Shown: positions 54,000-64,000 of the stretch, one piece after another
Position numbering within the stretch: position 1 is the first letter of the stretch
Layout: the number at the start of each line of letters is the position of its first letter
Assembly (NCBI GenBank): GCA_030765065.1
Contig: CM060990.1
Location: forward strand, 420,245,198 to 420,309,197
Reading direction: 5' to 3'
DNA from: Deroplatys truncata
Taxonomy: Eukaryota > Arthropoda > Insecta > Mantodea > Mantidae
Length of the DNA stretch: 64,000 nt
Notes under the pieces: model-generated
What the model saw: only the letters and a program-made list of their open reading frames with translations
Databases searched by the model: none
What the model was told of the DNA's origin: nothing
Made by a program: the position numbers and the translations under genes

Positions 54000-54360
54000 A
54001 TAGAAACATTCACAGTGACAGAAGAAATAATTGGCAATTATAGTCATCTGAAATTAATAAGAGAACTTAGGGAAAATAGTCTGGATGACTATAAAAATTA
54101 CCTAAGAATGGATGCTCAACTCTCTGACAAACTTCTACTACTTTTGGGACCATATCTAAAGAAACATGTTACCCCAATGTGCTTAAGCATTCCTCCAGAG
54201 GGATAACTAACTGCTACATTATACTTAACTAACTGATCCTTATGAAGATTCGAAATTTAGTACTGCCATATCTGCACAAGCTCTGAGATATATCATTCCA
54301 AAAATGTGTAGCGTTCTCTTTGGAGTTCTTAGAAAGGATTATTTGAGGTAAGCATCACGT
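54000..54360 (+). pseudogene. ALP1-like PIF/Harbinger nuclease, N-terminal fragment
   Basis: The frame 54015-54206 reads SLDDYKNYLRMDAQLSDKLL, then LLLGPYLKKHVTPMCLSIPP, the N-terminal signature of ALP1-like nucleases. Decayed sequence continues to about 54360, where another Harbinger copy (from 54389) interrupts it. With the MADF remnant upstream it forms the two-gene order of this subfamily. Confidence 0.7.
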
Positions 54361-54388
54361 GAACCACAAGAAATGCTTAAAATGTTTA

Positions 54389-55546
54389 GGGAGGTTTCAA
54401 CAACCAATGTTAAAATTACTCAAACACCCTCTTTGCTAACATTATTTTAAAAGTTTAACATAATGTTAAAATTCTTGCATTTCATTGAGCTCTTACAGCA
54501 ATTATTAATTATTAGCTAACATCTTGTTAATGTCAAAGATAATGCGAACCACAGCTTTCAAGAAGGTGATGGCTGAACTACATGGCTTTTGAATGTGCTC
54601 CGATGCATTTTCGTGTATGCATTACAACATTCTCTGTTTCAGTAGCAAACAACTAGTTATACTCTTAGAAAATTGCCATGTGATTTTCCTGATTGTTTGA
54701 GGTTAGAATTACAATGTAAACTGAAAAATCTAGGTGCAAAGGAACTAATTTTTCACCGTTTTAAAAGGGGTTAATTATAGAACTGGTTATTAAGAATAGA
54801 CAAATTGTCAAGGGTATAAAAACCAACTGACATAAATTAAAGGGGAAGGATGCAGGCAGAGAATATCCATAAGGAGTTTAATTGCAATGCAAGAATTTTT
54901 CCCAGGTCCAGTAAACAACTGTAGAAATTTTATACTAACATAAAATGTAGTACCAAAAAGGATATGTGCAAAGAGTGCTTAGAATGGTTTAAAACTGGTA
55001 GTGGATACTACATTGAAACTAAAGTGGATAAAAGTGTGCTATCACTGATTGAGGATCAAGCAAACCCCAGTAAAAATACTGTTTGCTTCTTTAAGCAATT
55101 GCTTTGGAAACCTTCGGATAAACCCACATATGGTAGCTTTGGACATTCCAACTTCACCACCTGCCATTAACTGAAAAGTGCCAGTAGCATAAACTCTCAG
55201 AGTAATTAACACTTGCAACATAAGAGAAGGAGGCATGTTTCTGTTGGTGGTATTCTAACCTCTCTCATATTTCTCCTAAAATCCTACTGACATCAGCTTT
55301 GGACAGTCGGTATAACTTAAAACTTCAAATACAGCAACTTTGCATGAACAAATTGGTCTGCAGCAGCCATTTTCCAAATTCTAAAATTTGTTAATGCCTT
55401 AACACAAGGGTACAGTGATGTTAACTTAAGACAAAGTTTAACACAGTATTACAGCTAACATTGTTCAATGGAACAGAATTTGTTAACTTCAGTGTTAAAT
55501 CATTTTAACACACATTAAAATTTAACTTTGTTGGTGAAACTAGCCC
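54389..55546 (-). mobile_element. Internally deleted Harbinger element (copy 2)
   Basis: Ends gggaggtttcaacaaccaat and the reverse complement of gggctagtttcaccaacaaa are flanked by TTA (54386-54388 and 55547-55549). It is 1,158 bp, about half of copy 1. It keeps a minus-strand start of the nuclease (LQVLITLRVYATGTFQLMAG, 55236-55042) and a plus-strand SANT-like piece (SVLSLIEDQANPSKNT, near 55030). Confidence 0.85.
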
Positions 55547-55738
55547 TTAATTATATCTATTTTATTTAAGTTTACATGATATAAAGTAGTACAAAATACT
55601 TTTATATAAAATTGTACTAATTATTCAGAATTTGAGGCATTAGAGAAATACCACACAATATATAGAGAAGTAATATAAACAATGAAACTTTTATAATACT
55701 AGGAAAAGTAGTATGAGTCAACTTTATTAAGGCACTTA

Positions 55739-56945
55739 GGGCCTCTTTCACCAAGCATTGTTAAAAACTACTCTAACATCTTGTTTGTTAACAAGATGTT
55801 CAAAGTTTAACATATGGTTAAAACTTGTATGCTTCATCAAGCTTTTACAGCAAATTGTTAACTAACATTTTGTTAAGGTTAAAGGCAACTGTAAATGCTA
55901 GCCTTCGAGAAGGCAGTGGCTGAACTACACTGCTTCTGAACATGCTCCAATACGCTTTTGTCTATGTATCACTGTGGGCTCTGTGTCAGTAGCAGACAAC
56001 TATTTACATTCATGGCAATTGCTATGTGATGTTCCCAGTTGCTTGAGGTTAGAAGCGTGATGTCAACTGAAATAAATGTTTCACCATTTGAAACACATTA
56101 ATTAACACCTGGTTAATTAGTATAGATGTATTAATAAGGGCAAAAAAGCTGACGGTCTTACATTAAAGGATAAGATTGTAGCCTGGGACAAAATCTACGA
56201 GTAGTTTAATTGGAATGAATGCATTTCTCTTAAGTCCGGTAAGCAACTGTGGCAATTTTATGCCAATATAAAGTGCAGCACCAGAAATGTTAGGTGCAAA
56301 GAGCATTTAAGATGGTTTAAAACTGGTGGTGGACACTGCATTGAAACTAAAGTGGACGAAAATGTGTTATCGCTGATTAATTAAGCAGACACGAAAAAAA
56401 TACTGTTTGATTCTTGAAGCAATTGCTTTGGAAACTCTCCGGTTAAACCCACAAATAGGAGCTTTGGAAATACCAACATTATCATCCACCAAGTAAATGA
56501 AAAATGTTAGTAGCATAAAATCTAAGTATCTAATTAACACTTGTAGGATAGGAGAAAGAGACATGCTTCTGTTGGTAGTATTCCAAAGCCTCGTATTTCC
56601 CATAAAACCATGCTCATGACCCCTTGGACAGTCTATATTGCTTTAAAAATTCCTTGTTTTGCAGGGTTTCAAATTTATTATGATTTATGACTACTCTTCT
56701 ATTAGGTATGGCATTCAAAAATGCCAATTGCAGCTTACTCATATCAACAACTTGGTTTGTGGCAGCCATTTTCCAACTTCTAATATTTGTTAAACACCTT
56801 AACATAGGGGTACAGTGATGTTAACTTAACACCAACTTCAACACATTGTTAAAATTAACATTGCTTGATGAAACAGGATTGTGTTAACTTCAGTGTTGAA
56901 TCAGTTTAACACTGTGTTCAAATTTAGCATCTGTTGGTGAGGAAA
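55739..56945 (-). mobile_element. Internally deleted Harbinger element (copy 3)
   Basis: It begins gggcctctttcaccaagcat after TTA (55736-55738). The right end near 56945 (atctgttggtga) is degraded. Layout and size match copy 2, with a minus-strand nuclease start (56603-56367) and a plus-strand SANT-like piece near 56300. Only about 190 bp separate it from copy 2. Confidence 0.8.
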
Positions 56946-57969
56946 AGTTGAAAGATTATTTCTGGGAAAATATTTTCTGAGGTGCCACAGTGACTAGAGG
57001 ATTTCATATAGCTTGTTAAAAATGCACATTTGGTTTAATTTTTTGTTAAATACATCAATATGAGCATGTAAATATTATATTTTTTAGTTGGGGTGGATGG
57101 GAGCTTTAGTGCAAGTCTGTTGTAATCAATCAACATTCAGTATTTAGTATAAATGACACAAAAGAGGCGAGGAAGCAAATCAAAATCACAAACCCAAAAA
57201 AGATACAAGCTAGATAAACAGCTGAATGTTCTATGTTTGGCTTTTTAAAAGATTTGCATGATTTCATGTTATTAAGTTATAAAGATGTTATGAAGTGTTA
57301 CCTTTACATATGGATACAACTGAGAGCACTGACAAGGAATACCTTTCAGTTGGACCAGACCGATTACCAAAAAAACTTAGTGCAATTATCAATAATGACA
57401 TCCTAAAGGAGTGGTTAAAACCATTTTTCCATAAAATAATATTTATACACTAAAAAATTGTTTCATTTTTCCTGTAGTTTTAAATGCATTTTCTTTCAAT
57501 AAAACTGCAAAGCTCAACATGGCATGGTTGTTACATCACCTCTTCCCTCCAAGCTAACTGTTTGCGCTGTATACAGCAGAATGGCAGGCCTCAGAAAACA
57601 ATACATTTCTTTCATTAAGAATTCAACTGACAACGTTTATAACCCACATTTCTACATGGATGCCTACGTATTTTTATAATGTAATATTTTAGATTTACTA
57701 AAAGAAGCAAAAGGTATTATAATACACTCTGCTCTAATAACATTCCATTTGTTACTACATGGGTTTAGAAGAATCTAAAAGTTTATTTTTTCTTCATATC
57801 TACTAAAAAATGACTTTGAAAACATTACAAGAAGTCGACTAATTTATGTAAACCTGTTTATAACTACATATAGACCTACGTCTATAAAGCATGTAATATA
57901 TATGTTTTGATTACAAAATTTCTGCCCTCACTGTATAGTTAAAATCTTACTTATTGTTACTTCTCTTTC
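56946..57969. other. Spacer, no gene seen
   Basis: Nothing recognised. Confidence 0.4.
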
Positions 57970-59400
57970 AATCCTGATGGTACAAATGGTAATGAGATAC
58001 CTTGATGCACAGGAGTCGTGAACACCAGGAGCACTTAACAAATACTACACTACCACAGTTGACATCTGAAGCACACCGTGACAAGGGAAAGCCAAATGCC
58101 ATCTCAATTACATTTGCAAAATGTGAAATTGTATTCTGCACTTCATATCCACATGTTTTCCATGCACAACAGTGCATGTCCCTACAGTGTTCTGAAGATA
58201 GTTGGTTGTAAACAACAGAATGTAACTTCATTATGAACATTCTTTCCATCAATTTTGTTCCTCCAACATCCTGAAAGCATACATAATCTTCAATCCATCA
58301 TACATATACTTTATATTGTTGAAAAAATACACGTCTAAAGGTTGTGCACATTTTGTAGTTTTAGGGGGAATAATTTTCATTATTACTGCTTTCTCTAATA
58401 GTGATAGATGAAGGATATTTTCATCTTTATGAGCAGACCATGAATTGCAGAGAAGAAGTGAATTTGACTAGACTGTATCATTGAGAACGTTTCTGTAAAA
58501 ATTTCTCAAAGGCTCTTTAGTCATTTTTCCACTAGAACTACAATCCACATAAATATTTGGTGGAAGATTGTCATGAATTTTCTTTTCTACATTTGGCCTG
58601 AATTGGTTTCCTGTAACTTCTTGAAAACAAATATAAAGTTTTTTACCTAGCTCACCTGAAATGGATATTACCACTTCAAACACGAATGCATTGTGCCATG
58701 GATGGACTGAACCAATGCAGTAGTACATTTTTCTCCTTTTCTCACTAATGTCCTAAGCCCTGCCATTTTGTAGTTAAATTGACTTTGATCACAATTCCAT
58801 ATGCAGCTATTTTCAACGTTGTTGCCCTTGATGAACTGATTTGTTCTTGTATAAATGAATTAGCTTGCTCCATATATTTTATTTCATCTTCCACATTTTT
58901 AATGGTGACAACCTGTGTTATTCTTCTGGATGAAATTTCATTTTGTTGTTTCAGTGAGTCGATAAAAGACATTGATGATTTGAAGTTCCTTAAATTCACT
59001 TCCTCCGCAATAATTTGTGCCCAAGTTTGTAGGTGTCAATAATGAACAATAACACCTTTATCTTTTGTTTCACGAAATCTGTTCATTACATGCTCTTTTA
59101 TTAGCATTAACTTGGTTTCCCTATTACCGAGCGATTGTTTTTTTTTTTCCTCCATAATCTAAAACACTCTTTATATTTCTATTATTGAGAAGAGAAGACC
59201 ACTTTTTTTTAGAACCTGTGCATATGATTTCAGTCCTTTTTTCCCCCAATGTTCTAAATTCATAAACTTTGTCGAGATTTCTTCATCATAACTTTGCAAT
59301 ATATCTGCTCTTCTAGGATGTTTCTGTGGAGATACAGGATAACTACTGGAACGCTCATTTGTTTCACTGGACAATTTGTTTATATCGTCCTCACTTTCAA
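57970..59400 (-). pseudogene. DDE transposase remnant (pogo/Tigger-like), minus strand
   Basis: Readable blocks, from the N-terminal side: SSMSFIDSLKQQNEISSRRI (an HTH-like region near 58970), FQEVTGNQFRPNVEKKIHDN, YVDCSSSGKMTKEPLRNFYR (58630-58490), a LLLCNSWSAHKD block (near 58440) that carries the D-x-W-x-x-H region in degraded form, a KIIPPKTTKCAQPLDVYFFN block (near 58350) and a YAWKTCGY-like block (near 58140). The order fits a DDE_1-type transposase. Stops, including one in the catalytic block region, show it is dead. Confidence 0.65.
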
Positions 59401-61025
59401 ACCTCTTATAATCTGTTAATGTGTCATCATTATATCACTAATATCTAATGCCATCTGCACGTTTTCTTCCAGAACATAATATTTTTGTTCTATTATATCC
59501 TGGAGAACATTTGCAAATGGCTAGTCCTCTACACCAGGCTGCACCCTGTTTGCAAATTTGCATTAACTCTATTCTTTAATGTGTTCATAACATTTACTGG
59601 ATTAATAGTGCTCATGTTGTTTTCCTATGTATATTTCAACTGTGCTAGATGGCATCTACTCACATACTGTAGGTTGCAGTCGAGTGCTGGTGCCTGTAGC
59701 TATATCATGAGTGCCTTGTCGTGTCAAGCCGCCCAGCTGATCTTTAATGAAGAATTATAGTTTCACCATTGATTTTATGGCAAAATGATTATTGCCAATG
59801 CATTTGGGATGTATTAAATTGGCCATTTCACCAAATACCATCCAAATCGGTCTGGTCTACTGAAAGGTTTCCCTTGTGAGTGAAATGGAGCCAACACTCA
59901 CTGTAATTTTGGATCAACTAATTTCAAAATTTTAAAGCATATGGGCTTAATTTTTGATTCCTAATGGCTGTCAAGTTCAAGTTTCAGAGATATTAAGTCA
60001 CACCATTAAAAGGTGCAGGAAAATTCTTAAATTAAAGGTAGAAAATCTACTCAAAAGGCTTAAATTTGAATACTTTTAGAACAAATGCAAAGAAATGTTC
60101 TAACATAGTAGTTGGTAAATATTTTTAGTAACTTAGGTATGCGAAAAAAAAAAATTCTATTACTAAACAAGAGGTTTTGCAAGAGATGAAAATTATTATT
60201 ATTGTCACTCTTTTTTTTCCCCCCTCAGGAAATGCAAGAAGAAACCCATGTAAATTATATCATTCATGTTGGCTCATGAATGAATACCACATTATCCATA
60301 TGTAACTTGGTGGGAATGTGTGATGAAAGTTTATGCCCAGTTTAGTTTCACATTAAATATTTGCATTTATGGGTTCCAGTGCTAAACTATCACTGTCTCA
60401 AACTATTACTGGAGATGGTAGATTTTAAGAGTATTAAAATTAAAAGAAAAATTTAAAAAATTGCATTTTAAAAATAAGATAAAGAAAAATATAGAATGTT
60501 ATGGCAATTTTTATGTTAGTATTTATTACCTTTTTTTGATGAAACATGTCTCATTTGAAAGGATACCTGTCTAAACAATTAACTTCATTTATTTGATTTC
60601 TCAGCATAATATTTTTTTATTACAGGCAAATAAATAGAAATTATAGGAAAGGACAGAGATTATCAATTCAATCAATCACTTCAAAAACATATTTAACTTT
60701 GAAAAATGTAATATGGTATTGCAATTTTAAGTTAGCATTTAGCATTTTTTGTCTTGTTTGGTGAAAAATGTCTCATTTGAAAGGATAATTGTATGGTGGA
60801 GAATTAACTTTGCATTTATTTGATTTCTCAGTATAATATGTTTTATTACAGGTAAATAAACAGAAATTATAGTTATGAAACCACAAAGGAAATAGGTTAT
60901 CACTTCAATCAAGCACTTTTAAAACATTCATTACTTGAATATATTGGGGTATGTCATCTCAAAATGAATTTGGTTTATTGGGAAAAATGCATGTCAGTTG
61001 GGGAATTTAATGTCATAATGGCAGG
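59401..61025. other. AT-rich spacer, no gene seen
   Basis: Near-duplicate stretches around 60540-60620 and 60770-60860 share gtctcatttgaaaggata and tttatttgatttctcag, so an old tandem duplication of about 235 bp is present. I see no coding sequence. Confidence 0.5.
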
Positions 61026-61101
61026 TTGCCAAGGTCGCTCAGTTGGTCAGAGCAACCAGACAGAAACCGGAAGATCCGTGGTTCAAATCCTAGCTATGGC
61101 A
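61026..61101 (+). repeat. tRNA-derived SINE head, copy 3
   Basis: This is the same family as 46051-46124 and 46381-46453, with gtcgctcagttggtcagagc and gtggttcaaatcctagctat, and the same upstream cagttggggaatttaatgt. Confidence 0.8.
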
Positions 61102-61399
61102 TTGAATTTTTCATTTAGATTCTACCTTTCCACGTACTCTTTAATGTTTTTTTTGAAAATATTCATAAGCACATAAAAATTATCTGAATCTAAAATATTA
61201 AAATAATGTACCTTTGATGTGTAAGTTGGCATTTTCTGAGGATTTGCATGACAACTCTGACCAGTCACCCCTGAACTGAAGCATTCACTGACAGCTTGGA
61301 AAAGTACATGTGTTTTATTTTCTACCATATGTTTAGACAGATTTACTTGACACATTTTCATATATACAATAAATTTTTCTGTAATTATTTATTTAGCCT

Positions 61400-62840
61400 T
61401 CTCATTGGAGACATGCTTTAAGATTTTGTATGTGTCAAATGGGAACCACCCAGTAGTATGTCTACCTAACTTTGAATTTAATGATGAAAGTTCATCCCAC
61501 AATTTATGGGCAAAAGGGTAATATCCTTAAGTTGTGTTAGTAACTTACTAATTTGCACCGACACTTCACTGACAAACTTACCTCTACTGTCACAGAACTA
61601 ATTTAATCTCTCAAAATATTTACAATGAAGGAAGAATTACTATTTAATATCTTTTCCTCAAGTGAACTCTTTCAAAGTAGTATTTGTGTAAATATACTCT
61701 GCTCTAAACCTGTGAATTCCAACATATTATAACTGGGCTAGGAAAGAGAACAGGAACTTTCTTTGAAGGCAATTCAGATATGTAGGTATTGCTCATTTTT
61801 CTAGAGTGCAAAAAGGCAAGCTCAAACTGAATACAAGGGTAGTTAATTCTAACATATCTTTCAAAACGACATCTCATATCAAGTTTACTTTATGTACAAA
61901 CCATTGAAAATGTAACACATAGTCTCCAAAAATTGTTCTTAAGGCTCAAAAGTATGCTGTCATATATGTACCTAGCTAAATCTGAAATCAAAAACAAGAT
62001 GTTATCCCACTCAATGCTGTAATCTTTAAAGGCACCAATAATAGCTCTGCTACATGATGTACCATTTGCTGCATCAAGAAAACAGACATTTGCCAGATGC
62101 ACCTCCTAGTTTTTACCTTATACCATCATCTCAAAGAGTACAATGAAGGCTTCCCTATCTAAAGTCTCATCTGCAACAATGATCGATCTGTCTTTCAAAG
62201 CCTTCTCTCAATCTTGATCACCCAAGCCTGACACACACCTTTAAAATAGAAATAATTGAATTAGTTTTATTAAGAAGTATTCAATACATACACTCCTTGT
62301 AGGCCTAATATTTATAAAATAAACAAGGCTGTAAAACGTCTAAACAAAATCTTAGACTTAAATATACTAGCATTAAAAAAAATTGTAGTAATACTTTAAT
62401 ATATGTTAAAAGCATGCATTTCTTTTTATTTTAATACAGTACTTACTATTTTAAATATTCTCATATGCTTGAATGATCCAGTATATTCACTGGAATGTTG
62501 GCTCATAGACGCATCTTCAACTGTCTTCGACAAATTAATCTTTTTCTTCATGAGCATTCTTTGCTTTTCCTTTTGAACCCTGAAACAGTTGTCTGCTGTT
62601 TAGCCCCATGTCGCTCTTCACTTGTTTTTGAAAGGAAGTTTTCCTTTGTGCATACATGTTGATTGTGTTTTATGTAACATTTTCCAATACATATCTTTTA
62701 TTCCACGACCTCTTATTGCACAATTTGCACTTTAAAATATCTGAATCACTTACATAAACCTGCTTAGCTTCAGAGCTTTCCACTCATTGTTTAATAGTGA
62801 TTTTGTCTCGGGCCATCTTCATGCAGTGCATTTGCAACTT
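61400..62840 (-). pseudogene. hAT-like (BED-finger) transposon remnant, low certainty
   Basis: On the minus strand, near 62760-62690, a SDSDILKCKLCNKRSWNKRY block looks like a BED-type zinc finger. Near 62100-61960 a FLDAANGTSCSRAIIGAFKD stretch and then an ILFLISDLARYI stretch resemble the region around a catalytic Asp in hAT-type proteins. Introns or decay separate them. Confidence 0.4.
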
Positions 62841-64000
62841 GCAAAAAATAGAACAGGACAGAGAAACAAACAATCAACAATTACTTTTGAATATATTGTG
62901 TTCAATTTAAACTTCTTTGGCAACAATGAGGAAGCAGCTTATTTTATAATGAGCAAATGAAAGCAAAAGATGTCCTAGTGTAAGAAAAATTTAAGGCTGG
63001 CCAAAGTGCATGCAACATTAAAAAAACAAAGAATAATGAGATAATTTCGCACTTATTCACAGAAACTGTCATAGTTAGCATTTTGTACTCAGTTTCACAT
63101 TTTATTGCCGATTCAAAAACCACCATAAGGTACAAAATCTCCTCTCTAAGTCACAAATATGTGATTGCATAGCATTTTAACACTTTTTGCATTTATCGCA
63201 ACTGTGAAATCAACCAACACTAAATATCATCATATCTTCCACAGCATCCATTGAATGTTATTGATCCTGTGATCTACAGAAATTGCTATTTTGATGATCC
63301 TGAAAATCTTCTGGGACTGGTTATACAGTAGCACAGCAAAAGGAGATAAGGCTAGATATTAAACATCTCCTAGAGCTGCACAGAAGAAAACTAAAATCAT
63401 TTATCACACAAAATAAGTGCAAACTTAACCAAACACATCAACATACACTACTTAACACAGCGAATAAAACTGACCTTCACTGATTTAAAGTTTGCCAGTG
63501 AACGATTTCTACTGTTTTCCAATGATAGGCAACCCTCTGCTTGAAGTGATATGTGTGAAATGGGAATGACTACCATTACCCAAATGCCAGTTTCAGTTAC
63601 TGAGCTCTCCCTCCCCATATTTCTAGTTTTTTAATTCTACTACCAGGGCTGCCAACCTCAGACATTGGTAATTGTAATAATATTGCTGTACTTTTCATGT
63701 TAATGATAGAGTGGAAGAGTTGGCTTTTTGACCTTGGCTGCTATGGCCAGATACATAAATAACTTATAGTAAGCTTTAAAGATCATAAATGCATGCAGAG
63801 CATTAAATTTCAGGTGCATTGATGTACAGTGGAAATACTGTCAGAATGATGACTACGATTATCAGTCATCACTGTCATTATGTTTTGGATAAATATCCTA
63901 AAAAGTACACATCTTTTTATGCTCTTCATATGAACTACCCTTAATTTTGTAGCAATTCTAACCAAATTTGAAATCAGTCAAGAAATGTTCAAGGTCTAAT
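62841..64000. other. Right end of window, no gene seen
   Basis: AT-rich sequence with no recognisable feature. Confidence 0.4.

Noticed and set aside
60210..60260. Pyrimidine tract plus CAG as a host splice acceptor
   Set aside because: The following sequence has no open frame or recognisable exon.

Overview
The window is eukaryotic, most likely arthropod. It is AT-rich, transposon-dense DNA with almost no host coding sequence, interrupted by one large, GC-richer, gene-dense element. The only host gene I can support is one exon (39995-40146, minus) of a Rap GTPase-activating protein. Three promoters inside the large element carry a TATA box 32-33 nt upstream of a TCATT-type initiator, which resembles the arthropod TCAKTY initiator. 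I cannot name the species.

The centrepiece is an 18,474-bp Polinton/Maverick of the adintovirus-like type at 14623-33096. It has 160-bp terminal inverted repeats (TIRs) and a 6-bp target duplication (AACGCC). It sits inside an older, broken Tc1-like transposon (14098-33798) that keeps its own inverted ends and TA duplication. Read on the minus strand from right to left, it encodes protein-primed DNA polymerase B (27779-23998, broken), an FtsK/HerA-type packaging ATPase, a small GGFLP-tail protein (broken), a small acidic/basic protein (broken), an integrase with a chromodomain, a penton-like minor capsid protein (broken), a pX-like basic core protein, the double-jelly-roll major capsid protein and an adenain-like protease. 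A left block follows with a PC4-like protein (spliced) and five proteins I do not recognise. One small gene of unknown function (28850-29209) lies on the plus strand in the right arm.

The right arm (29210-32936) is non-coding and repeat-built. It holds 95-bp repeats, a tandem duplication of about 1.1-1.3 kb, degenerate units containing CCGCCATCTTG, clusters of CCAAT and CACGTCA motifs, and two antisense copies of a 52-bp piece of one of the element's own genes.

The genes are packed as a virus packs them: stop and start codons overlap as ATGA four times and as TAATG three times. The polymerase and ATPase form one unit. The GGFLP protein through the protease form a second, structural unit with its own promoter. 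The PC4-like gene and the zinc-cluster gene each start a further unit. Four genes carry in-frame stops or one-base frame changes, so this copy is probably defective, although all three frame changes fall in homopolymer runs and could be assembly errors.

The left flank (1-14097) holds a purine microsatellite, hAT-like remnants, a mariner (2219-3537), a LINE 3' end (4915-6370), a second LINE fragment (6720-8456) and a PIF/Harbinger element (10823-13276). The right flank (33799-64000) holds a long LINE copy (36495-39985, minus) abutting the host exon, a mariner-derived foldback (44011-44711), tRNA-derived SINE copies, PIF/Harbinger relatives (53060-56945), a pogo/Tigger-like transposase remnant (57970-59400, minus) and large stretches with nothing recognisable.
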